The notes under the pieces: model-generated
Database searches by the model: none
Told to the model about the DNA's origin: nothing
The model's input: only the letters and a program-made list of their open reading frames with translations
Shown: positions 30,070 to 42,879 of the stretch, piece by piece
Layout of the letters: each line of letters begins with the position of its first letter
How positions within the stretch are numbered: the stretch's first letter is position 1
Made by a program: the position numbers and the translations under genes
Assembly: GCF_901933205.1 (NCBI RefSeq)
Contig: NC_044576.1
Coordinates: 6,977,024-7,041,023, forward strand
Direction: 5' to 3'
DNA: 64,000 nucleotides
Source: Camarhynchus parvulus
Taxonomy: Eukaryota > Chordata > Aves > Passeriformes > Thraupidae

Positions 30070-33000
30070 AACTTTTTTTTTTAAATAACTTCCCCCTGGG
30101 TGTTGTTCCCCTTTCAGGGTAGCTGCCTGCCCTGGGGTGGTGGCACCAGGCTCAGGTACCCCCCAGGTACCCTCGGGGCCTCCTGGGCCCTTGGGTGGAT
30201 CCCAGGCTGTGGGATCTGGGGGGAGCTGTGTCATGGGGCCCTCCTCCATCCACCCTGGGAGCTGAGTGGGGATAAGTGGAAGCTGGAGCAGACTTGGCAA
30301 AAGAGAAATTAAATTTCCTGAGTATGATGAAATCCCTAGCTGCAGTGGTATAGATTTGCAAAATCTGTATTTCCACAGAAACTGTAGCTAGAAATGAGTT
30401 TCTGTGGATGAATGATTAAAGCGATTAAGGCATTTAAACTTAATGTATTTTGTGTTGCTTTTGGTCATCAAGACATAGTTCTGCATAATTTTTAAATTGT
30501 TTAGTCACCTTTCCTGCACACAGATATTTATACAGCAGACTTAGAAACCAGTAAGATTCCTAAGTTTTATTTAAATTATTTTCCTGGGTTTTCTGTCCTA
30601 AACAAGTGTTAGCTGTGACAACATACCAATGAATTGAACCTGTTAAAAATTACTGCATTCCTCACACTATTAAGGCACTCTAGGATTAGTCTGGCTGTTG
30701 TCTTGAGTATTCATTAAATACATTTTTTATGCTGTTAGTTTCTGAAGGTAATTGAGGGGTTTCAAGTTAACTCTTTTATATTTTAAAAAGACATTCAATT
30801 TATTTTCAAAAATTTTGTCTGGACTAAAGTATCCCATGCTATTACATATATATATATTGACACTATGCAATTGAAATTAATGCCTGAATTCAGAGGGGAA
30901 CCTTTTTAGATTAAACATTCCAATAACTTCCCAGAGATACTCCCAGGAATGCTGTGCATTTGTTCTAGCAGCCTCCCTGATTTAAGGGACAATTTATTGC
31001 AAGAAGAGTTTGTGTGAATCAAGATTGCACCAGAAAGCTTTGGCTTCTTTTTTTATGCTGTATTTTAGGAATCCACCTAACTGAAATGGTGGCTCTTTGC
31101 ATTAAAATTTATGCTAACTATAATTCTAGCTCAAATCTTACCTATATTCATGGGAACACAGTCTCTTGACAGCAATAACCTTGCTAAGCTTGTCTGGAGC
31201 ATAATCTTATTTTTTTCCTAGGGATTTTTTTCCCCTAGGGAAGTCTACATGCATGTGCAAATGGGCTTAGAAATGCCAATAATGTCCTACCAGTTAGTTC
31301 AAATAATGAAATGGATCATTATGGCATACATGAAGACAGTTGGTGTGCACCAGAGGGATAACAAGGGTGAGGAGAACACCCAGTGGCACAATACCTGTCT
31401 TTGCATGGCCTAGAGTGAGGGGGAAGCTCAGCTTGTTTTCTAACAGAAAATGAGCCAGATCACAGAACTTTTGCTGCAGTTAAAGAGCTTGGGGTTTTCC
31501 AAATACTTTCACTTTACTCAGTCATTACAAAACTCTCATCCTGATTCTGAAGCTATTTCTCAGTTTCGTGTTTCTGTTAATCATAAAAAGGTTTCTGTTA
31601 TCCCAGGTTACCTTTTGGAAGGCAACTTTGGAGGAAACCAGTTTCTTCCCCCCAAAGTGCTAATGTTTAACTGATTAGAGTCAGGGCGCCTCATGATAGT
31701 GAAATGTTTGCTCAAGATTTGATAAAGATTTACAAGGTCAAGCCATTAAATGTTGAATAAACTACACAGTTAGAACTGGTTGTGACTGAGATAATCTTTC
31801 AGGCTACAGAATTCACATCTTGAACAGTTTATACTGTCATGAAAATATATTTAATCCTCTTGCCTTCATTATTTAATTTGGGTGTTTCATTGGGGTGGTT
31901 GGGGGATTTTTTGGTGGGTTTTGGTTGTTTGGGGGATTTTTGCTAACATGCTGCCAGTTTTATTTTCTTACTACTTGCTTATCTTACAAACCTTGTTCTT
32001 TGGTCCCTATGGCATTTTAGCTATGTTGTAAAACCTTTCCTTTGCCAGTGCAGAACTATATTTTACAGTTTTAATTTTAATGGTACAAACATCCTGTATT
32101 TTACAGACGATAATGAACTTGAGACAGTTCTACTGTCATCTGCTGCTGACAGTACAACTTCCATACTCGCAGATACTTTTCAGCTATTTCCTTTCTTCCA
32201 AATTCCTGGTTTAAAACCTGTTCTGAAAAAAGAAAAAAAAACAAAATGCTTGTAATGTTTTTATTTTTTAACAGCACTGCCACTTGCATTTATGAATTGT
32301 CACCTGATCTTAATTAAAATTTATTATTGCAAGTAATCTGTTATGATGTGATTCAGCAAACATCAGTCAACCTTTGGTGAGTTTTCCAAAAACACTTGGA
32401 TTTGTTGAGGACTGAAATTGGCACTTACCTATATATTGTGGGTCAGCTGTTGTTCTTGTTCTCATGGATGAAATATCTACAGTGAAGTTGTTTTGGACTT
32501 AGAAGGGCAGAAATGAGGACTGAGTTTGGCTTCAAATTCCAAATGGATGAGTGGGCTGTGAAATTAGCTATGGCATCTACACCTTTTTGAAAATGTCACA
32601 GTGGTTTCTAAAGTGAATGCCTCCTCCAAGCCTCAGATCTGAGAGTTCAGTGAAAGGCACAGCAGCCTTATTCCCACAGGGGCAGAAGGAGCCAGGGAAC
32701 TGTTTTCCTGGCAGTTAATGCCCTCATATTTAAGTTGCTCACATGGCGCTCAGGCTGCACTTTCTTCTTCCACAACAAATCCCCAAAAATAGAACAGTCA
32801 CTGAAAGCCTGACACTTGCTACAGCTTTGTAATCCAAGTTGGCCTAAGGCTGAGGTGGGGGAAGTCTCAACAAAGAGCAAGGGCTCAGCAAAGACTTTGT
32901 TTGTTTTTCCCCTCCCAAGCTCTGCTCAGAGGCAGGGCTCCTGGCTGCTCCTCTCCTGTTTCCAGAGCAGTTACATAATTACTGCACGGTTTCAAAGATA

Positions 33001-34392
33001 GGTTAGCGGAAGCCATTAAGGATGTTTTCCGTCTCTGGACTGTAGAAACTTAAGGTGGTTTGTCAACCTGAAGAAGAAAACTTCCCTTGGAGGAAAATAA
33101 TTGTCTTCTGCAAATGCAGCTTTAATTCACTGTTGACATTTTCAAATTTGCAATTCATCACTTTAAATCTGTTTTACTTCAACTCTGTTAACTGGGGTAC
33201 ATCTCCTCTAAGATTATTCTCCTTAGTGGTGGATATATAAAATAATATTTAAGGAAAAAACATTTCTGCAACTTGAAGCAATGGCATTTCCTATGAAACC
33301 TTAACTGATGTTTAGGATGCCATCTTACTGCATATGAAGTCTGTACCAGTTGGATTCTTGGTCAAATTCTAGTGACTTCCTTTAGTGACCATATGGGGAG
33401 GTGGGAGAGGAGAAAACAACAGTAAGAAAATGGAAGAGGAAATTCAAGTGTCAGTTTACACAAGTATTAACTGTATAGGGATGCTTTGTGTGTAAAAAAT
33501 AAATTGCAAGCCTGTGTAGAGATATTTAAAATAAACTTTCTCCAGTGTTTCAACTGTTTATGAAATGTGCAGGTAAGTATCGTCAAGTAAGGAAGGTTTT
33601 TGGATTTTTTTGTTAAATGAACACTGTTTTCTTTGCCTCAAAGACTCACAGATCATTTTAATATCCTTGCAGATCCTAATCCTCATTTGAGGGACTTTCC
33701 ATTACGTAAAAGTAATGCCCATGAGTCAGTGAGGGAATAACCTTTCTCTGGGGCAGGCTCATCCCTAAGAGAAGAATCTGAAAAGCTCAGTCCAAGCCCT
33801 GCCTTAACCCTCCAAAAATCCCACCCCATTGCCGAGCCTTGGCCTTTGGTCTCGTATCACTCTCTGACTTGTGCAATCCCACAGTTCAAGGCAGGACTCC
33901 TTCCTTTCAGGAAGCACCCTGAATTCCTGCTGAGAGTGGTCAGTATTTGTCTTTAATACATGAGTCAGCTTGGAGAAGAAACCAAACCAAGCAGCTATAA
34001 CAACAGTAGCTTCTCCAAAGCCTTGTGAATCCAAGGACAAGGCTTTACTCTCTACATTGGATGTGGTAAGTGGGCTAATTGCTAACCAAAAAGCAAAAGT
34101 TTTTGAGGTTCAGCTGTTGTAAGGGGCAAGAGGATCAAAGCAGCCCCTAGCTAGAAACTGTCCAAATGAGTTTAGACTGGACATTAACATGCTACAAAAT
34201 TTCTAAAGCAGACCTGTCTGTGCATATTAGAGTGAGCCACTTGCAAGTTCTCCAGTGACACTGTCTGAATGCCATCTAAATCAGTCACTTGGGGCTCTGT
34301 TTATGTGTGAGAGAGCACTGGGTTTTTTAAGACTGAAGTCACTGGGCTGGTGGTTCAGCCTCTCTCTCCTGCTCTTGCTGTCATGGGGTGTT
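30070..34392. other. Intergenic, no gene seen
   Basis: After the CR1 end comes a T-tract and a GC-rich block (30090-30300) with two close GGTACC-containing units. AT-rich sequence follows, with a short (AT)n run at about 30844-30858 and a G-run-rich strip at 31892-31935. A possible minus-strand terminal exon at 32102-32222 is discussed under findings but is not supported well enough to call. Confidence 0.6.
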
Positions 34393-34757
34393 TTTTAGCC
34401 TGGACAAAAGGAGGCTCAGGGAAGATCTCATTGCTCTGAACTTCCTGAAAGGAGGTTGTAGCCAGGTGGGAGTCAGCCTCTTATCCCAGGCAACCAGCAA
34501 TAGGATGAGTGAACATAAACTCAAGCTGTGCCAGGGCAGATCCAGGTTCAGTATCAGGAGGAATTCCTACACTGAAAGGATGGTTAAGCATTGGAACCCT
34601 GGGCTGACCAGGGATGTGTTACGGCTGCCATCCATGGAAGTGCTCAAAAAACACCTGGATGTGGCACTTAGTGCTGTGGTTTAGTTGACGTGGTGGTGTT
34701 TGGTCAAAGCTTGGACTCAGCTGTGGAAGTCTTTTCCAACCTTTATGATTTCATGGT
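34393..34757 (+). mobile_element. CR1 LINE 3' fragment
   Basis: About 365 bp of CR1 in the plus orientation. It shows TTTAGCCTGGACAAAAGGAG, CTCATTGCTCTGAACTTCCT, the CTGTGCCAGGGCAGATCCAG block, the CAGTATCAGGAGGAATTCCT block, a TGGAAGTGCTCAAAAAACAC block, and a degenerate end CTTTTCCAACCTTTATGATT. A different CR1 subfamily from the copy at 29.7 kb, to judge by sequence; 5'-truncated as usual. Confidence 0.88.
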
Positions 34758-37700
34758 TCCAAGGTGGGATTGCATGGACTGAAACACACTGGTAGGAATT
34801 TGCCATTTGCTGTCTTGCTTGGATATGTGATGCACAGACCTTTTCATCCACTGTTTCTGAGCCCAGGAATTCTGTGGGTTAAAGGAAACCGGTGCACAAT
34901 AGATGCACTTTGCAGAAGAGGAGTGTTCTCCTTGCCTTATACATGTTTTTAGCCTGTTGTACTGGGAAGTGTTACGAGCATCCCTTGTGAAATAAGGATA
35001 ACACCAACTGTCCAAGGCTCAAATGCTGCTGCAAAGAAACTCTTTCTGCCTTGTTCAAATGTTGAATCAATGTTTCTGAATATTGACAGCAGTTGTGAAG
35101 AGCTGTTCATGCTAATGGTCATGAGCTGTTGATGCTAATGACCATGGTGCTCCTGCATGATTCTAGCTCTGCTAGCGGGATACACCAGATGCCTGATTTG
35201 TCCTCTGCAAGACTGTTAAAATGTCATGGCCATGTTGGGTAAGGAGTGTTATTTGTGACAAGTTTCTGGAGTCTTCCTCAAATAGGGAAAAAGCCACAGA
35301 GAGTTGCAATCAAAAGTAAATCCTGATGCTCACAAAATGGTAGAGGAGCTGTGCACGGCCTTGTGCATGACCTGCTGTGTGGAAATGTGGCATTAGAAGT
35401 GTCACGTGAGAATAAGGAACCTTCCTTGTCCTGTTTTCAGGTCGGGGATGTAACACACATTTACCTACTGAACATTTGGGTTTCTGATTTTCCTAGTTTT
35501 TCCATTACTTGTTGTAATGATTATTGGACAAGCTGGAATACTTCATTTTGAAGTAGACTGCAAGGGTTTTGAGGATAGATCTTGTTACGTAAGGCAGTTG
35601 ATGGAGGCTTATGTCAGAGTTGAACCCCCTCTAGGTTCAGCTATTACCCTGAGGTTTGGAACCATCCCAAATGCTGACCCTGCACAATTCTGCCTCTGGA
35701 TCAGCACAGGAGCACAGCATTGACACTTGGGCTGCAAACCTGCTGTAAAACAGCATTCTGAGCCTTTTTTCTGGCAATCTTTGCTGTAAGATCTTCAAGT
35801 AGCAGAGCCCAAAATCCAAAGAAAGTTTAACATAGGTACAGTTAAACATTTATGTCTGGTTTACAGTAAAGTTACAGAGGAGTTCCCAAGTTATTTCAGT
35901 GAAGACATGTGGTTTTTTTTTATGTTTGTACTTTTTTGGTAAGGAAGCTCCAATAACCAGTAAACAGACAATGGTTTCCAGTTCTCTTCACAGTCACTGG
36001 GGAGATGATTCACATGAACTTGGAGAGAGTATCACATTGCAGTGGCAGGACACACTGGATATGTTTACATTGTAGTTGTCAGATCAAGCAGGTTTTCAGC
36101 TAATTTATTGATTGTAAGTTGTCCAAGCTCTTTGCAAATGCAGTGAGTTTCCCAGACCTTGGGATGGAGGGTCCAGCACTGCACAGTGTTTATGCTGCAG
36201 AATAAAAGGATTGACAGCTCAGAAGCAGAGCAAGCATTAACAAGGGGAGGACAGGAATAAGCAGGAAACCATGGTATGGAAGCCAAGATTTCTGAGTGGC
36301 AGAACAATGCCCCACACCTGCCCAGCACAGGCTGTTTCCTGCATTGTCACATGTGAGCCACTGCAGAGGCTCAAGGAACGTGTCTGCACAGCAAACCATG
36401 GTAAGTAAAAGAGCTGAGCCTGAAAGCTGCAGCCCCTTGGTGAGCTTGCTTCTCTTCTTGAGAGCTTAGATGGCAAAAGTGTGCTGCCAGCAGCAGGAGA
36501 TAAGCTTTTCTTGATTAATGCTTCTCTTTGGATGCAGAAACTCACAAACTATTTTGTTGGGAATTGGTTATGATTGAGTGCTATTGTGGGCCTGGGTGTG
36601 GATGCAAATCTTGTCTGTCATTGCTGAGTAACTCTGCTTGTGTCTGCACTAAATGCAGACTAAGGGTGTTTACAGTGGACAAATCTATATTTAGATAAGC
36701 CCTGGGTGTCAGCTTGACATAAACTTAAAATAACCTTCTCCCGTTGTGGGATCTTGCTTTCCCTTTGGTCTCTGCACTCACCAAGTTTGTCTTGGCAGTC
36801 AAAATTAAAGGATGTGGGGTTTTGGGTGGCTTTTTACAGACATTTGGAGTGATTAATTGTGAACTATTTCAACATGTTCTATATTGCCAACAGAAAAATG
36901 GAGAGTAATTTGGGAACCTGGTCTCAGCCTATGAAGACCCAACACTAGGCTAAGGGCAGCATTAGAAACATTGCTACATCTGAAGTGGCAGGACTGCATT
37001 ATACAGAAAAAACCTGACAGCATTTGCATTGAAAGGAGATAGCAATGAAATGAGTTTAGGTTTCTGGCTGTTTCATGCTGCTGCTATTATCCTCTCCATT
37101 TAATTGACAGAAAATGAACGCCTTCCTTGATACTTTAATCTGGTTAAATAAGAGAGGGAAAAGCTAACTCAGGTCTATTAAATGAACTTAGTACTCGAGC
37201 AAGATGAAAAGAGCATGTCTGTACTCTGCAGAGTGTCACAGAAATGCATTGTGCTGCTTCCTGCCCTGGTAAATGTGTGCCATTAAACTTCAGTACCCTC
37301 TGTTGGCAAGAGTAGATGAATTTTCCACAGGGAATAAGCAAACACTGCTTCTGAGGAGCCATCTCGAGGTTTGATGCTCTGCCTGGTGACCACCTCAACA
37401 GAAATACCTGCCTTTGACTTGTTGAGGTTGCAGATGTGGGCCAAACAGATGACTTCAGCTCCGGAGCAAAAAGATGGCAAAGTCTTTTTTGTATAGCCTT
37501 TGCAGAGACTAAAAGCTGCCCATGGGGGTAGAACTGACGATTTCTGGAGCATCTGACTGTCACAGCAGTGAATGGTTTGAGTCCCACTGGAGCAGCAGCA
37601 GTGTGTGATGTTGGTAACAACCCCCTCCTTGTCATGTGCCAACAGGGAGAGCCTGCAGATAATTCTGTGTAAAGCAAACGGGTTATTATTTTCCTCTAGA

Positions 37701-39262
37701 GTGTTCTTTAACGCCTTTCAGCCACCTCACCGTACCCTCTGCCACAGCTCTGATTGCTGCAGCCTTCACTGGAGTTTGGGACATTTGGGATTTGCCTTGT
37801 TCATGATCACAATGCTTTTCAGCAGTGCTAAGGACCAGTTCTCTATTTTCTGTCCATCTACTGCTGAAAGTGAAAATATGTTTAACCGTTTTGGATCATA
37901 TTCTTCCATAGAGGTGATTATTCTAGCCCATTAAACCATGAAGCTAATACAAAATAGAACTCAGAAAAGATTTGATATTCCAGATTAAGAACAAAAATGC
38001 AGAGATAGCATAAACCAGTCTTGCCTCCCTCTAGTTAAACAAGCCCTTTATGTGCTCTAAATACAATAGCTCAGAAAGGAGTGTGATGGGTGCAAAGGAT
38101 AAGTTACTGGGTTGTTTTCTGAAAAAGTGATTTATTTATGTATTGTGATTTCTGTAATATGCTGGTATTTTCACTGTCATCTGGTTCTCTAATGTAACCA
38201 TACATACTCATATATACAACATTTGCTGCTGTAAGAGACAGCTCTGACTTTTGCCTTTCTCTGTAAGGAATCTTCTGATCTCTAAAGAAGATGGAATCTT
38301 TTCCTAAACCAGTGAGTTCTTTCTTGAACACTCCCGGTATGATAATGCACCACCCTAAATGGGGATTAGCTTTACTGTGAGGGGCTTATAACAGGATCAG
38401 GAAAGGGAAGTTGGGGTTGAACTTTGTATCTCAGTAGAAATAGCATTTGTGGTTTGTACTGGCATTGATCTTTGTGAATTTATGGCAAACCTGAAGGTCA
38501 TGAGGGACCTATGCCATAATAAAAATATCCTGCTAGATATTTCCTGGAAGAAAATAGAACTGATAAATCCCTTTGCTTAGAGATACAGAGCTAATTTTAT
38601 TTCCATTTTACACTCTGAGCAGATGTGATTCATGCTGTCAGCACTTACTTGTCATTACATGGTGCACTTTTAGTTAAAGTGTATGTGATTTTTAAAATAG
38701 CTTTAAAATAATGTGATTTTCCCTAATGTTCTAAATGTGGAAAACTTCATTATTTGCCAAACCCAAATAGTTCCTTTATCAATTTAGGGAATGCAAATAT
38801 ATGCAACAGATTTAGAAGATTATGTTGCATAAAAATTGTCACAGTTCTCTAGTTTGTTATAAAGAACTTTTACTAAGAAACTGTACCCCAGACATCTTCA
38901 AAAAACACTCCTTGTAGCTGCACTGGTTGGTTGTGTTGTGTAGCAAGAGCATTGAAGTGATAAGCAAGTTAAAATTACTTCGATTAAATAGATTTTCCCT
39001 CTTTTGGTAATACACTCATGAGGATGTACTGGTGATGTCCTCATTGCCTACATGGGTAGTGTAAGAACCTAAAAAGCTCTTCACCCATTCAGTCATGTAA
39101 AAGTAAAGAAACAAAAAAGAAATTATAGACTACAGTTTTTTAAAGCTAGATGACTGCTGCTTTTCTTTTGTTACAAGCTTTGCAGGTTTGCATGTGAGGT
39201 TTGTTTTGCACATATGTAGACTTGAAGACAACATGGGAAACTGATTTACAAAGCAGCATTTG
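34758..39262. other. Intergenic, no gene seen
   Basis: Unique-looking sequence. It contains a two-copy 23-bp tandem repeat at 35100-35145 and, on the minus strand, overlapping stop-poor frames at about 37144-37677 that I do not recognise and that lack convincing splice signals. Confidence 0.6.
35100..35145. repeat. Two-copy 23-bp tandem repeat
   Basis: GAGCTGTTCATGCTAATGG and four more bases are followed at once by a near copy (GAGCTGTTGATGCTAATGA and four more). The units differ at three positions. A local duplication of unknown meaning. Confidence 0.8.
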
Positions 39263-39565
39263 AATCATAGGATGGTTTGGATTGGAAGGAGCCTTGTAAA
39301 GCATCTAGTTCCACCTCCCCTGCTATGGACATGGACACCTTCCACCACACCAGGTTTTTCAGGGCTCCATCCAGACTGGCCTTGAACACTTCCAGGGATG
39401 AGGCATTTACAACTTCCCAGGGCAACCTGTGCCAGGGCCTCACCACACTCACAGTAAAGGCTTTTTCCCTATTATCTATTATACACCTCCCCTCTTTCAG
39501 TTTTAAGTCATTGCCCCTTGTCTTGTCCCCACATGCTCCTGTACAAAGTTCCTGTCCATCTCTCT
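39263..39565 (-). mobile_element. CR1 LINE 3' fragment, antisense
   Basis: Read on the plus strand it begins AATCATAGGATGGTTTGGAT, the reverse complement of a CR1 3' end. It goes on through blocks such as CCTTGAACACTTCCAGGGAT, GGGCAACCTGTGCCAGGGCC and CTCACAGTAAAGGCTTTTTC. On the minus strand the residual reverse-transcriptase tail reads WHRLPWEVVNASSLEVFKAS, close to the usual CR1 C-terminal motif. The 5' end of the fragment is ragged. Confidence 0.9.
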
Positions 39566-42500
39566 TGTGTGCAGCTGAGTGGTTTGTCAGACATGGTTAC
39601 ACTGGGGACACAGTTCATCTGAGCACACTCTTCAGGCCTTGCCCCTGTTAGGGGAGCTCTGCAGAAGACGGGGGTGTGGAAACCTTGGATTTAATGTTAT
39701 CAGTGGCAGCCAGACTGTGGGAGGGACAATTCTGCCACTATATCTGCATCTTCCCAGACAAAGTAGGCAATATTCTCTGTCAGTGCAGCTGTGATGGCAC
39801 CAGGGAGCTTTGTGCTGCTTTACTGGCATCTGTGTTCTTTGCAGCTGAAACAGTCTTCTTCCCTTTCACACAAATCTGAGAGAAGGTGTAGTGACCCTGC
39901 TTAAAGTGGTCAAATAGCACTTGACAAACCTCATGCTTCTCACCTCTCACATGAAGGGTTAATTTATAACTTCAGAAGCATTGTCTTCTGCGGCTGCTGG
40001 AGACAAATGAGTGTCCTTTAGACTCTGTGAGTGCATCAATATTTATTGCGTCTGCTTAAATTAAACTCCAGTCAAACTACTGATTATTCTCCTCACCTTG
40101 TTCCCCATTCAATCATTAATGGACATTTTCCACGGGCAAGTTAACGAAACACCTACAGTGGCCTTTGCACATGCTGCCCTTACCCTTTCTCTGCAGACTC
40201 TGTCCTCCTACACTGATTGCATAAGGACTGCAGAGATACAAAAGGATGCTCCCCAGCCTGGACCACAGTTTAAAGGACAATAGTTGATCAAATACTTAGA
40301 ATTAGGTTATGTTTTGAGATTTTCCTCCATTGCAGAATCTGGACCTTCTTTAAAAATCAAACAAGCAAACAAACAAACAAAAAAATCCCAAGCAAAACCC
40401 CCCAAACCTGCTGCCTCTTTATCCCGGGTGATAATACTTTTGATCAGATTTAGGGTGTTCAGCACCAGCTACATTCCTTGCTGGATAGGACCCCTTCCAA
40501 GATGGCTGTTTGAATACCCTCTAATTTTCCTCTCTGTACCTTCAGGAGCTGCTGCTAGTGCACTGGCTGTGAAGTAGAGAACATTCCTTGATCATCTGTT
40601 CACTGCTACAGCTGTGAGTGACCCAGAACAGCACATCCTGCAACCATGGTGTACCAAAAATCAGGTAAAATTTAACTAGGTGCTGCTCTCATCCCTGGTC
40701 ATGCTACACAAGTACCTTTATCCTTTGGATTCTTAGAGCCCACAGGCTGAGGGGAAAAGTGGCTTATAGAAATTATTCTGTGTTTTATTCAGTTTTCTAT
40801 TTTAAATGAGGATTTAAGAATTCTGGTGATGTGTGGGATGAAAGGGTGGCTATGAATGGTGCAGCTATGACACTGTTAAAATTCACTGGGCCTTGGAAGG
40901 CCATGTAGGAAGGGTTTCTGAAGGGAAGAAATGAGAAGATTAACCAGTGATGTGAAATCTAAGCCAAATGGCAGTTGCCAAAATACTGTAGGCCAAGTGA
41001 GCAGAAACCTAGAGTTGAACAGAGCTGCATTGCTTGTTATGAAACCAGGGACAAAGGAGACATGGAGGAGGGACTGTTTCCTCTAACCTTGTTTTTTGTA
41101 GCTTGTTTTCCTAGTTCTGTTCCTTGCCAGCAAGGTTGGCCTCTCAAAATTATGATATGCACTTGACTGGCATGTTCACATTAAGAACAGGTTTAATTAA
41201 AACAGGGGACTTGTCATCAGGAGGACATCCAGAGAAGTTAGAGTAAAACAATTAGGGTCAATATGCATTCACTTAAAGCGCATAGTTATTCTCAAGTGGG
41301 GTTTCTTGTTCAGGTCCAAAGCTGCCTGTGATGTGAACTTGGTTTGGTTTACATCTGACTGGGCTTGCTTCCTCTGCATAAGGATCCAGGGAGTGTCAAT
41401 GTACTCCTGCCACTGATGTGCCTTAACTCTTTTTCATGTGCCTTAACTATTCTTGTACAGCTAAACCATTATGAACTTGTGAATACATTAGTTTTTTTCA
41501 GATGCTCATGACCAATTTTGCTAGAAAGAAGTCTTTAATTTTACAAGATTGTTTTTTAAGCTTCTGTATCAAGCACAGATACTTCTGTATCTGTAATGGG
41601 AACTGGAGCTTTAGATGCTCTTGTTTGCAAAAAGGTTTTGTATTGAATTGTAAGAAACAGCACATCTTGGACAGTTAATTCAGAATTGTTGTTTCCCAGC
41701 CATCTCTTGTGTGACTATGGGAAGATTTCACTTACCCTTTCAATTTCAGCCTGTGTCCTGAAGCCCAACAAGCAATCAAAGTAAACAGTGGCTGTTTACT
41801 GTCTGGGCAGCTGTCTTCAGTCATTTGTTTCAGCAGCTCCAGTGCACATGTTCCCAAAATGCTGTGCTTCCCAAAGAAATCTGTGCAAGCACAAGCTAGC
41901 CTAGCTTTTCCTAATACCTGTAGCAGTTACCTGGGGATGGAATTTAAGCCTACTCACCTCTTTTACTTGCCTAATGCATATGCAGAACAGTTCATTCCTT
42001 TTGCTTCACAGTAACCTCTTACAGTTCTTGAAGTTCTGTGATGCTCCCCCTGTTCCTTCTCTCTAGGTTAAATGCCATTTATTTCAGTTCTCCTCCCTGG
42101 AACAGTTTTCTAGAGCTCTCGGAGTTCCTGTTCTCCTTTCTTCTCCCCCCCCTTTAGTTGGCTGCCCTTTTCGACATGAGATACACAGCACAGCCCAACA
42201 CCAGCTGGGATGTCTTAGAAGTGAGGCTTGAGTTTATGTCATTCTTCTGTCGGTCCTTCCAGTAGCAAGCATTAATTTTTATATTTACCTGAATACTGTG
42301 AGCTGTGGATCAAGACACTTTCAAAGACATTTGAAGTTCACAAGCTTTGTAAATATTGCATGAAGGAGTAAGTCTGGACCGCAGGTCTGAAAAGGAGAAT
42401 GGTGCCATACCTGCAGGAACTGCAGAGGCTGTGAACATCTGAGGTTGCATCAGAATTTCAGGTCAAGGAATATTTCAGCTCTCAAAATTTCACTCAGCTC

Positions 42501-42879
42501 TGGGAATGTTTATCTTTCCACCTGCAGTGTGTGGTTACATGAGCTCTAATTGCGTAGAGGTAGCAGCAGAGCTGTCACCCTGAACACGCCCGAGGTAGGG
42601 GCTGATACTTGCTGGGTGTTCAGTCAGCTTCTGCGGCAGCCTTTGCAGTCTGGAGGGTGAACACCGCAGGTGGCTGAACTTGCGGACTTGACGACCGCCC
42701 TGCCGCCTGTGTGACAGCGCTGGACGTGCCATGCACACGGATCCGGGCCGGGGCTCTCATGAGGCGGCCTCTGAAGGCAGTGGGTGCGCTGATACACGAG
42801 TGAGTTGCCTGTCCCCTGAGCTGGCAGGCTGGGGTAGCAGTGCCGCCTGTGCGCTGCCTGCATCGCTGTCCGCAGCGCA
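39566..42879. other. Intergenic, upstream of the SLC16A9 CpG island
   Basis: No supported gene. A short AAAC-type simple repeat lies at about 40365-40385. GC content rises from about 42540 toward the CpG island. In human, MRLN sits between SLC16A9 and CCDC6; I read this stretch on both strands for the MRLN frame and did not find it. Confidence 0.55.

Noticed and set aside
29743..30300. 185-codon minus-strand open frame
   Set aside because: It runs antisense through the CR1 fragment at 29664-30069 and the GC-rich block beside it. Not a gene.
37144..37677. Two overlapping minus-strand frames of 177 and 119 codons
   Set aside because: No recognised domain, no clear splice partners, and two frames open at once. 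A frame of this length is expected about once by chance in 64 kb on both strands.
38104..38400. Minus-strand frame of about 90 codons with plausible-looking protein composition
   Set aside because: Dozens of frames of this length are expected by chance in the window. No similarity or splice evidence; I could not support it.
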